DNA of 64,000 nucleotides. Source: Macquaria australasica. Lineage: Eukaryota; Chordata; Actinopteri; Centrarchiformes; Percichthyidae. The stretch is from positions 2,418,001 through 2,482,000 of the forward strand of contig SEMN01000001.1 in the NCBI GenBank assembly GCA_005408345.1, in the 5' to 3' direction. The translations under genes and the position numbers were made by a program. Numbering within the stretch: the stretch's first letter is position 1; every line of letters starts with the position of its first letter. The notes beneath the pieces are model-generated. The model saw only the letters and a program-made list of their open reading frames with translations, made no database searches and was not told the DNA's origin. Below are positions 13,901 to 25,300 of the stretch, piece after piece.

Positions 13901-14362
13901 ATGATTGAAAGGAATCCTGATTGGGGGACCTCCAGTGATTGAAACGTGGCTCCCTTTGCTCTCCCATCAGGGGGACTCTTCTGGTAACTGGGGGTCGTCC
14001 TCTACCTCTGGATTCTCTCCAGTTAAAAGGGGCCTTTGCTGGGTAGCCCTGGGCCTCTCTTCGACTTTTGGAGTTGGGGTTGTAATTCCCTTCACTAGGG
14101 CCAATGCCATGACCATCTCCGAAAGGTCTGACAGGACACAAGAAAAACAGAAATTGGTGGATTACAACTCATAATGCCACTTTAAAAAATTACCATAATT
14201 TTGCAAAAACAAGGGCCAGCATCTAGCTGAAATCACCATTAGTTGCCATAACAATATTTAACAATAATGAACATGACACCAAAGTATCTGGGTGCAACTT
14301 GACATAATCAAAAGACATTACCTGGGCTTTAAGCGTGGTGGTCCAAAATGTGGTCGAACCAT
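7985..14362 (-). CDS. bclaf3: BCLAF1 and THRAP3 family member 3
   Basis: Eight coding exons on the minus strand: 14362-14322 (ATG at 14362; this exon begins at 14383), 14127-13408, 13085-12447, 9486-9371, 9186-9075, 8928-8850, 8307-8236 and 8125-7985 (TGA). They join in frame to 640 codons, giving 639 residues. The protein starts MVRPHFGPPRLKPR and is rich in Arg, Ser, Pro, His and Gly. It has many RSP and SPS tracts (about residues 60-300), a KPLSLRDKSYLVKSR segment near 370, and a basic aromatic tail (MSKYRTMRVMRQRPPYNRG). No enzymatic domain is present. RS-rich relatives BCLAF1 and THRAP3 act in nuclear mRNA processing. The family call rests on composition, the conserved ends and its place between SH3KBP1-like and map7d2, as in the human Xp22 order. 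It is shorter than the mammalian protein and its acidic mid-region was not recognised. Confidence 0.82.
9487..12446 (-). other. Large bclaf3 intron with no recognised element
   Basis: This 2.96-kb intron separates the exons ending at 12447 and starting at 9486. It is less AT-rich than nearby introns and has several mid-length minus-strand frames, for example one at 12372-12184 with a stop followed by AATAAA. Every frame is broken by stops within a few hundred bases, and no transposase, reverse transcriptase or domain motif was recognised. It may hold a decayed insertion or an unannotated alternative 3' exon. Confidence 0.35.
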
Positions 14363-15475
14363 CTTTGGGAGTGAGTGAATAATCTGTGGACAAAAAAGAC
14401 ACCAGCTTGAGTTTTGACAGCCTCAAGATGATATAATGCTGGATTCCAAAGACTAACCACAATCTTTGACCTGCCCTGACTCCATAGAAACAAGCAGCTC
14501 ACATAAAATAACTACCAAGCAAAGCTAACTTTCAATTTCAGTTAAGTTTATTTTACTCACCTTCTATTTCTTGTTCTCTTTATCTCACTCATATTTTAGA
14601 CAAGCCGGTTAGTCCATTAGGTAAAAGTTGCTTAAACATTAATAATACAAACAGCATTCCAGTTCCTATAAAAATGCAGTCAAAAATCTCAAAAACTATG
14701 GTGTGCTTTGGAAACGGTCAACATTTACACAAAGTACATGTGACTTAAAATAGATATAGGTATAAAACACGGAAAAGCACTTGTATCATTTAAAATTACT
14801 GATTTTCAACTTGTAATGTTGAACTTGAAGAACTTGTAGATTTTAAATCAATAATAGTACACCGGCTGCATTCACATTTGTGAGCTAATCAAATCCGAAG
14901 AATCCCAAAGCAATGGTACAAAGTGCATTTTTAACAGTTAAGGTTTAATATTAATAAAACTAACCCAGAGCAATATGTTAACTATTAGTCAGAGGTAAAA
15001 GTTCAGTCAGCCTTAACCTAATCAGTACTGTCACAGATAAAAATGACAAAGAGACACCCATTTCACTCCGATGGTCCTTAATCCAGCATTTTTTAAAAAT
15101 CAGATGTTTAAATAAAGTGTAGATTATCATGGTTTGAGAAAGTCTTCAAGGCTGTTTAGGACAAACTCACAATTCCCTGTTAATGTTACAGCAATACTTA
15201 CACCAAAACAGAACATGCTGGTTGTCTTCTCCTAAATACAATCTACTGACAATATCTAAAAGCGTGGAAGTCACTGGAGTAGGCCTAAAATCCACCGTAG
15301 AAAGAGCAACCTCGTCCACTTTGCCAACTTTTCCAAGCGCATGTGTCGACAGATTAATGTCCAGCTACTCAGATTGGCCCAATGTAACAGCATAACGCCA
15401 TCATGCGCTTGTTTTTTATATCGCTTACTTCATTAAAGGCAGATGACAAAATCAAAAGTTGTAATCGAATAATAT

Positions 15476-15695
15476 GGAGTGAAAATAGTCTCAATATTAT
15501 TTGTAAATGTGTATTCCATGATTTGTAAACATTTTACTTACAGACTTTTAACTTCAGCTTCTCAGATCTGATCCTTTTCGCTTTCAAAAAGCTTCCTGCG
15601 CATACAAATGTCACTACAAAGGTTACTACTCTTGTTTTTCAGTTACAAATCATGTAATACACAGTTACAAATAATACTGAGACTATTCTCACCCC
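15476..15695. mobile_element. Short palindromic MITE-like element (copy A)
   Basis: The two ends are inverted copies of about 50 bases. The left end starts GGAGTGAAAATAGTCTCA and the right end, on the minus strand, starts GGGGTGAGAATAGTCTCA; both continue to ACATGATTTGTAA or a close variant. The centre holds an AAGCTTCCTG segment that recurs in the larger element at 27345-28255. It lies in the first intron of bclaf3 and has no coding capacity. A target-site duplication was not clear. Confidence 0.7.
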
Positions 15696-16165
15696 ACAGC
15701 ATAAGATCAGACGGGTAATTCATGTTTAGGGTTGGATATATGTCCAGGATCGCCGTCGTCTCGGTTTCGGGCCTGAACCTTAGATCCTGGTTGGCAGATC
15801 GCGCTTCTGTTTTGTGGTATCAGCGACTGGCTGTTGGCTGAGAAAACAACACGACCGGGGTCCGTCGTGTTGGGGAACAAAGCCACACACCGCGGTGGCG
15901 TTAGTAAACGTACATCAGCGCTCCGGTCCGGTTTAAATTTAGCAACACAAACGTCGAAACGCAGGTCGAGTCTTATCTCACGGCTAAATGTGCTAGCTGA
16001 AGGCCAGTTAGCTGGACTGGGTGCTTCGCTAGTTTGCAACGCAGCTGTCAGAAAATGTATCGCGAGCCATTTGAACGTCTTGACGACGAGTTACACAAAA
16101 CACACCATGAAAAGTTAGCTTTAACTAGCAGTAAGTGTATTTCAATAACTTAATTAACTACTTAC

Positions 16166-16270
16166 CAAAGACCAACCGTGGATTAGATGAGAGCTAGGTC
16201 GAGCTGCTTCTTCTTCTTCTCCGGTTCCACTATCAGATTACGTGCTCCTCCTCGTCGCGCCGCCCAACCG
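16166..16270 (-). promoter_or_regulatory. bclaf3 5' non-coding exon and promoter region
   Basis: A good splice donor (GTAAGTAG on the minus strand) is read at 16165-16158. The sequence to its right, about 16190-16300, is GC- and CpG-richer than its surroundings, and the coding start at 14362 lies in the next exon, just after an acceptor. The right edge (transcription start) is only a guess. The block 15700-16130 is also CpG-rich. Confidence 0.45.
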
Positions 16271-16299
16271 GCAGCCGAGCTGAAGCGCCGCCTACCGCA

Positions 16300-19272
16300 T
16301 CGGAGTGTGAACTACATGTCTACGGAGAGCTGGAGGGCCAGTGTACAGCGTTGTCTTTCCTTTTCACAAACAAATGCTTTTATCCTGGTGGGCTCTAATT
16401 TATAAACACAACTCCCCCCCCCCTACAGTTATTTTATTTTGAATAATCCTTATATATTGTATAAAATGCGGTAAGTCTTATTAGTGAGTCAACTTTTTAT
16501 TTTGTTAACAGACAAGGGATTTCTCAGTAAATGTATTCTCCCTATTACCCCTAAAGAATATTCCACAGTGTCTGGAATAACAATGCTTTTCAAAAAATGT
16601 TGTTAATGTCGGTTTTATCAATTCTCCCATGCTGCACGCAGCTGTCACACCAATAGGAAAAAATGTGTTTTTCTATGCTCTACAAAAGAACAACAGAGTG
16701 ATCCCTGCACTCTTCCAAAATGGTGTGAGTGTCGGTTCCTTTCCATATGTTACTTTTTATTGAAATTTTATTTCTAATATTTGCTGGAAAAAAGGTGACA
16801 TGTTCTGTGTTCACAAATAAAATAAAAAGTTGTCCTCCTTAAGACAATAATTTTAAGACTTCTAATCTCATGCAAAAAATCCTACCTTTATGAAAGTTAT
16901 AGTGTTTTTGTGGATGTAGAGAGGTTTTTTCTGGCATTTATATCAATGAGGGGTAGACTGCAATTTAGGAACACCTCTCAGTGTAACCCAACAGGATTCA
17001 ACAGCACCAAAAACTACAACCTCCAAAATGACAATAACGTTGAAACAACACCTCCCCATAACAGTCAAACAGAAACTGAACATTAACTTCATGAAAGTAC
17101 TGTAGGATGTATTGCAGGGCTGTTGTATCAGACTGCATTCATATTGGCTAGTTGTACCTGAAAAATGCAGAATGTTTTATGGCAGTAGCAACCAACAATG
17201 ACCTATCTGTTTGTGTGGTTTCTTTCTCTGTACATGTCATTCACCTCATATTTGTGTTCCAAATTGAATCAACCTTTCCCCACGTTAACTGCTTAATAAC
17301 ACAATCACACATTAAAACACAAACAAGTTTGACATTTTATTGTTTCAGATAACAAGATAACATTGTTATGACCATGCTAACCATGCACAATGTCTACAGT
17401 AATTACATAACTTAAAGAGTTAAGCTGACTGTGATAGACTGTTTTGAAATATGGATATGAGCAGACTTGAAAACCTTTTGAGGTCGTTTCTTTATACTCA
17501 TTTGCTTTTCCTTAAAACCAGAACAGCAATGTTTGAATATGCAAAATATACAGCTAATCTTAACTTTCAAATACTGTATGTTATTGTATGGCTACTTCAC
17601 TTAAGACACCTAAAAAAGCCTCTGTCTTGCCAGGCTATGTATTGTCTGAGGAATACAAATCTAAATGTCACTTTATAAGTGGCATGATAATGTGGACAAG
17701 CTGTTGGCATAACTGTTTGTAGCATGGCGGAGATGATGGGTTTCAAACCAAGGTTCAAGTATTACAGGTCACACACAACAATCCCGGTGGCCAAACAGAA
17801 AGGATAAATATACACAGCCAGAGGACTGTAAAATGGTTAGCACAAAAATCCAGTAACTGATCAGTCCCTCATAAGCCATCTCTACTGAAATTACATTTAG
17901 ACATGACACAGAAAATAAGAAATGATTAGCAATTATTAGTCATGTTATGAACTGCTCAAGAAGTTTAAGGAGCCCACTGGATAATTCCTATACAGGACCT
18001 CACAGTACACCATGATGGAAGGAGGAAAACTTCAACAGCAAACAGCATCTTTATAGCTACAGTACAGGGCACACTTACAAGTTGATTGTTAAGCAAACAT
18101 TCCTGCCCAGTGCACTCCAGTCTTTCACACCAATAGCCAGATATCTATTGATTGGAATCTATGTATGTTACTGTATGTCTAATAGATTAATGCATCCATT
18201 AGCGCTGTGCATTGGAAACCCTTTACATAGCAAGGCACACCTACAGAAAACCTTTAAATGACATGTTGCTCAGCTGTCAGTATTTTCATCAAAGGAACCA
18301 TTGAAAAATGGACGCCTTGCCAGTGAAATAAGCTTTTATGAATGCAATTACTGTATATTTGCAATAGAGTCCAAGTTAGCGGTTCACTCTAGGCTGCAAC
18401 AAACGTGTGGTAATGTACCATCATTTGTGTTGATGCCATGATTTTTTAAATGTGCGATAAATAAGTTGGCGGCTTTGGAATCAAACCTCCTCACTCACGT
18501 GCAGTTAGAAAGTCCCAGTTAAAGATTTTTTTTAAAAAGAATAGAGGGAATCATCTCATTGCCATGAAATTAAAACTGTGAACAATCAGACCACACTGGG
18601 TTAGGAAGAGTGAAGGACTGTAGTGGTCCTGAGAGTCCATGCTGGATTTTAGTTTGCCAGATAAATTCGTTAAATTCCAGCCAAATCAATCACCAATACG
18701 TGCATGAATAACGTTACCAAGAAAGCACATTTGTTAAGTATTCAAAAGCCATCATGAAAATAAAATAGTCATGCCTTTCCCAGCAACACACTGAATTAGA
18801 TTTAAAGGTTTTAAGAGGGCATGTGGAAAGGCAGAGGTACATCTGCAGTCATCAGTGCTCTGAGTAGGATTTATTACTCCAGTACTGGGACTGAACTGGG
18901 ACCCAGCGAGGAATCTGTGCAGGATAAACGAGAAAATATTACCGTACGTCAGCAATAGTGTGTTTTCTAAATTTCTATAAGCTTCAAAACCCTGATATTT
19001 GGCTTTTTTCTCATTATTTCACATATCCAGACACAGTTCCTTTCCCTGATCCTCTTTCACATATGCTCATCTTGCACACACACACTTGTCCTCATAACTA
19101 TAGATTAAACAAAACACATCATTTCAATGGTCAGTTGCTATGGGATTAGAATAGAGGAGATGTTTGGTTTATATTGCAAGTCATGGTTTACAGTTTTTTT
19201 TTAGTCAATCTCTATGGCTCTATTCCCATAAATGTAGTGACACGGGGGCACATACTCAAAATGTGACATCCT

Positions 19273-19310
<38 letters not shown>

Positions 19311-19359
19311 CAGAGAGAGAGAGGGAAGAGAGAGAGAAGGCAAGCGAGAGATTAACGGA
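16300..19359. other. Intergenic region and probable map7d2 3' UTR
   Basis: No coding exon was seen between the bclaf3 promoter and the map7d2 stop codon. The right-hand part should be map7d2 3' UTR. A minus-strand AATAAA at about 17334-17339 would give a 2-kb UTR. The remainder is AT-rich single-copy-looking sequence with a run of C at 16412-16421. Confidence 0.5.
19275..19341. repeat. (GT)n followed by (GA)n microsatellite in map7d2 3' UTR
   Basis: About 17 GT units run straight into a GA-rich tract. On the transcribed minus strand this reads as a CU-rich tract followed by a CA repeat beginning roughly 20-85 bases after the map7d2 stop codon. Confidence 0.85.
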
Positions 19360-22300
19360 CTACTTGATGCTAAGTTTATTTGAGGATGGAGGCGACATCC
19401 CAATGAGCTTTGAGTCTGACATGGGACTAACAACACCCTCAATGAGGTTTTTGTTGCAGTCGCCCATGTTGCCTTCAGAGGACAGTCTGGGGTAGGTGAC
19501 GCTGCCCGTCAGGTCCATCAGGTCTTCAAGAGCACGGGTGTTACTCATGCTGCTGTGCTGGACTTCGTTGACTGGCGAGAACTCTGGGATTGAAATCAGT
19601 TCCTCCTTTGAAGCCGGGCTGAAATATAATAATAAAAAAAGCAATTACTCATAATATTGGTATCCGACATCACTGGTGTCCTTGAGGACCAAGCGTGTAA
19701 TGATGATATTATACAGTAGTGCTATAATAATACAGGGTTACCTGATGACTCACCTGACCTCCATGGACTGCACCTCATCACAAGACCCCGTATTCTTCAC
19801 GTCTAGTGGCTCCAGCTTGATGATTGGCGGTGATAAGTGTCCCACGGGCAGGGTTGTCACAGAGGGTCTAATAACCACCACCTGGGACCTTCCTTTAGCT
19901 TTCCCCTCAGCTGTTGGCACATGCAGGCTTTGTTGTTTGCTTACCTCAGCAGTTAAACGGCTACTCATCAAGGCATTTCCTTCACCCTTCACTGCCCCAT
20001 TCATCACACCACCCTCCCTTTGGTTGACTTTGGCATCTGCTGTCGGCTTTGTCGGCCCCTTGTTTATTTGGTCTATAACATTTGCTCTGTGCTGCTTGTT
20101 TACAGTCACATCCACCTCTCTTCCCTGTTGCTTGAGAGCACAGGCTTTGCCCTCTCTGTTAGGTTGGCTGCCGTGCTCTTCACCCGTTTGTTTGGCGTCA
20201 GGTCTCTTGTCAGGAACACTGTGTGTTGGCGTCACTTGATGAGTGTTGTTTTTAACTTGCAAACTCTTCTGACTGTTCATCTGTGCTGCTGCTGCTTCTT
20301 TCTTGACCAGGGCACATTCCTTCTTGTTGACCTTGACTGCGACCTGCTCTTTAACCTGAAACTCAACCTTTTTGACCGCTTGCTCGTTCACCTGAGCATT
20401 AGTTTGAACACTCTTTACATCACCTGTGGAAATAAAAAAACATCACAGTGGGCCTCACTTCATTTGGACTGTCCAGTCCACATCAACTGCATTTCATTTT
20501 TGTTGACTTGAGTCTATTGCTGCTAACAGTAACAGTGGATGTCACATATTAGCAGTATTATTGGACAAGTTGATACTTAACTGTAAAACCCAAATGAGTT
20601 GAGAATTAACAATGAACAGTCCAAACAAAGTGTTAGCTCACACTGTGCAGAGCAGTCCCTGAATACATCTTCCAAGGGCATTTTCAAGAGCAGCTAATTT
20701 TACAGTCAGCTCCCATGGCACTGCTCTACAGTAAAAGGTGCCCCATCAGCACCAAGAGTAAAGTCCTTGGCTGCTGCTCCATATTTCAGAAAATATTGTA
20801 TAACCCCCACCATACAGTTTTGAATGTATGGCCCAAAGCACAAGCAAAAAAAAACAAAAAAACAAAACAATAAACACTGTTCCTTGGTCGACTTAAGCTG
20901 GTGTAGACAAGGATCATAGCTGGTCATTCTTCTGAATAGCCAAAGCCAAAGCAACAGAATTATTACATAACAAGACAATAACAAGAATGCTGGAAAAATA
21001 TTGGCATCCGTCCCTCTGAGATTTCACACAAGCCAACTCATAAAAATTCGATTACTGCTGCGCATGCTCAAAATAAGATCATAAATTAATCACATCATCA
21101 ACCATGCATGCCCTGTTTGCATTTTTACAGCCGCAAGGCATACAGAGAGGGGTAGAGTAAGCAGGGACGGCAAGCAAACTGAGGGATTTGCAGGGCGACT
21201 GAATAACACACTAACCTGGAGGTGAGACGGGCTTCGTCTCCATCTGTTCCTCCTTCTGATTCAACGCAGAACAGAGACGATCAAGTCAACGTTTGTGGTA
21301 ATCAGGACACAAAACCAAAGTATCACCAACAATAGAATTTAATAAAGATAATAACAACAGAAAGTCAGAGTATGAATAAATTAAAGTTGAAAAAACAAAT
21401 CTTGATCACATAACCAGCAGGTAAAGGCAGCGGGACTACTGTACGAGAACAGAGGCTGTCTCTTACAGTACCTTCAAGTCAGCTTCAACCTTCCTAGTTC
21501 TCTTCATGATCTCTTCAATTCTCTGCAAAAAATACATCAACATTTAATCACTGTGTGAACTTTCCAGAATTCAAAGTTTAACATATGCAATCAGCATGCA
21601 ATGAGTGCTTGGGCTGTCCTTTCTGTTTAAAATAACCTTTTTTCTTAGTTGCCTCTCCTCCTCCTCTTGTTGCGCCTGCAGTTCTCTGTCTAGGCGCTGG
21701 CGCTCTGCGTCCTCTTGAGCCTGTACTTTTTCTCTCTGTTAAGATCAAGAGAAAATCTATTTGTAGCCAGAAACTGCAAGACAGAGCATCATTTACACAA
21801 TATGCCAAAGACTCACCTGTAATTCACAAGAACTCACCAAAAATCTATATCCAATACATGCAGCATTAGGGCGAAAACAACTACCTGACACCTTATAATG
21901 ATCTCTTACCTCTTTGTCCATCTGGGCCTGTAGCTCCTTCTCCTGCTCCTCCTTCTTTCGATTTTCTTCTTCTTGTTTCAGCCTGTGAGGATCTTCCTCA
22001 TTTTTCACCTTTTCCTTCACTTGTTGAGCCTTTGCCTCCTGCTGTCGCTGCTCCTGTGCGAGTTGCTTCCTCAGCTGCTCATCCTTTAGTCTGATCGGCA
22101 GGTGCATACACTTATTAAACCCATTTACAGACTATTTAATGCTGTCTTTAATTCATTATTTATTCAATCAACTCACCTTTTTTCTTCGTCCTGTTCCCGT
22201 TTTTTCTCTTCCAGTTCTTTCTGAGCTCGAGCCTGACGCCTACGCTCTGCCAGCAACCTGGTAGCTTCCTCTGCATTTGTTGTGCCAGCTGCCATCTTCC

Positions 22301-25300
22301 CTGTGGACGTGCACGATGCTGATTCTGTCAAACACACAGAAAGACTGGTGTAAGCTTAAGTCCAAGTTTACTAAAACCTAATTCAGCATAAGGTTACAAA
22401 TTCTCTACAAGTCCACCTTTTTTCTTGTCTCCATCCTCAGCGTTGTTCTGCATCTTCTTCTCTGAGGAATCCACTTTGGGAGACATGTGGTCCTTTCTGT
22501 CAGGAGAGTGATTTTTTTCAGATGTTTCGCCTTTAAGATGCTTATCAAAAGTTTCACCTTTAGATGATCTGGATTTAGTGATTTCAGTGTCGACCATTTT
22601 CTTCTCATCTTGTGGAGACGGAGTCGAGCTGTTGATGTCGGTATTCTTTTTAACTGTGCTCTCATTTTTGGATTGTTCACTGTGTTTTTCCACCTTCTTG
22701 TCTTCTGCTTTCCTATCATCACTTGACAGGTCTGGACGATGTCTTGTAGGAGAGTAATGGTACTGACTGTTAGGAGACTGGGCACGCATCTTAGACGCCA
22801 GCCTGTACACAGATAGAGATGTTTGGCTTAAGAATTAAGGGTTTCACGATAGGAAAGAAATTTTAAAAATGAATTAAATTGAAAAAAACAAAAAAACAAT
22901 CTCAGCTGACAGCCACATTTCACCTTTCAATTCATCACCAAACAAATAATCTTACTTGGAGGTAGTTGGGGAAGCCAACTGCTTATTGACACTAGCAGGA
23001 GATTCAGATCTTCTCACAGGGGATCCACAACCGGGCGATGCAGTTCTTCTTTCTCTGCGCAGCCGCTCTTTCTGTAAGCAGTGTAAGAGTGATTAAAGAC
23101 ACACGACCTTGCAGTTTGTATCCATTAATGCTGGTGTTGGATTCTTACAGGTGTTGTGTAAGTATGTGAAGGTACAGCATGTGAGTATGTGCGAGGTCTG
23201 ACCTTGGGGGTATTGGGAGTGGACTGAGAGCCTCCCTGAAGTCCAGCTCTGTTGTGATCTGCAGGGTTCAGCGAGCTGCAGAAAGGCAACCTGTGAGGGC
23301 TGCAGGGCGCTGCATGATGACAAACACGATGCTTATCAAAACAGATGATGGCAAATAACAAGTGACAGAGGGATAATAATACAGTAGCCAGGGGGGAGGG
23401 CTTGACTTGACAGTGTGTGCTGCACCCAACTGAAGCTTACAGACTTATTTTTTCAGCCAAAGTCAGTTGGCAGAGATGATACTGCAAAACCAATTAATAT
23501 AATTAATAATGTGCTGCATTTTAAGCAACAATATTAAATTTCAGGATGAAATGTATTAGAAACATACATTAGGCATCTATGTTTCACTGTTTGATAAGTG
23601 TCTCATCTGGTTGAAGTTGAGGTAATCAGCTTTTGGTCTGGGGAGAAAACCTGCAAACAGACAGCTCAAATCTAGAAAATATTTCTCAGCATCAGATGTT
23701 ATTCATTGTTGACAATTTTGCATTTATGTTTAACAGCAAAAGGTAAAAGTGCATGATGAACTTTGTCCAGATCAACTACCAGCTGTTGTCAGCTGTTCTG
23801 TCCTATTGGACTTTCTGACATTGACAAACAAATGTGGAGGGACACATTCTTGTTCTGATTCTGCCAAAAAAAAAAAAGGCCATTGATTTCCCAATATTAG
23901 ATTAGGCCTGACTGAGGGATATTGAACGCAGCTTTGTCTTTCAACTGCCAGTCTGATTGATTCAGGGTCAGGGACATAATGGGGATGTGCTAATGCCACT
24001 GTCACTTTTTAGTCTGTATGCTACTATGCAGTGTGATGCAAGCACACACACGCCAGCATGGTGGCTGTGAACAATAATCCCGAACCCGATTCCCAACATC
24101 TCTCTCCTTGCCACACCCTCAACGATGACAGCAAATGAAAACACACACACAGACTTTGTGCAAACTCACAATCACAAAAGCAAAGGCCCTAAACATGGAA
24201 CGCATTGTACAACACTAGAAGCAGTCTTCTCGCCATCTCTTGCAACTTTTCCTCCATCTGTCACCATCTATGAAGAGTAATCTCTAAAGAGTGCAGCCCT
24301 CTCAGTGGGATGTCTGCACTGTATCTGTGTCTATTTTAGTGCACAAATTTCTATTCTAGGTCATGTGCGATTAATCTCCAAAACCGTCTGCTCCAGGGAC
24401 CTGGAGTCAGCACCACTTAGCTTTCATTTCGAAACCCTCATCCCAGGATATCAAAACAAAAAAAATTAAACAAATACTCCTAACACATCTACAAACTGTG
24501 AAAATAATACCCCTAGTGTTTTAGATTGTTTGTCACTCTGATCCGGTGTCCTTTAGCCTGTTTGTAATTACTCAGGGGTTACTAATCTGGGGAAACTAAT
24601 CCGGAGGTCGACTTCTAGGGAAATTTGAAGGACAGTTATTCACACTGAAAGAATGTGTTTACTAAAACACGTCACATATACTGGGCTGAAGGTGATGAAT
24701 TAATGGAGGAAAACATGTTTCCGCTGACAAGATTCAGTCAATAAAATAGCTGATGCTGGTGCATTTTCATATCGTCCTCTTTTTCCTGCGTGGTGGTCCG
24801 CTTGCAGTCATACGGCAGAGTTTGCCTCTACAAGAGAGGAAAGGATGACAGTCCCTCCAGGACATTAGGAAAATGGAAATGTTTCAGCTGGATTCGGCCT
24901 GAAAACGAGGTTAGACCAGTATTTTTGGATAAATGTTGGATACATGTCAGTAAAAGCTCCTGCACTGATAACATCTGCCGGTAATTTGTCTCCACAGTGT
25001 TGCGCTTCCACGCTGTCTTTCGCGACGATAACTCAAAGACAAAGGCTGCTGCAGCAGAGCACAAACACAGCAAACATACCAAAGCCTAGAGTAGATACAG
25101 ATTACTTTGCAGACGTACATTATATCTCACGTGCACAATAAGGGCACCATTAAAAGTTCAACAACAAAGCAGCTTAACATGCATGCATCACAGGAAGAAG
25201 ACATTTGCCTTTGGTTTCAGCCCGCCCAAAGGCAAACAAACACAGACATGGAAAATGTTGGATGAACAGGAGGGGAGATACATTTGGGAGGGCAAGGGGG

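Noticed and set aside
13325..14174. Plus-strand and alternate minus-strand frames in bclaf3 exons 3 and 4
   Set aside because: The exons are GC- and repeat-rich, so several frames stay open. Only one minus frame joins across all the introns.
19676..20511. Long plus-strand frames opposite map7d2 exon 16
   Set aside because: They are antisense shadows of a 670-base coding exon whose minus-strand frame is fixed by splice phases.
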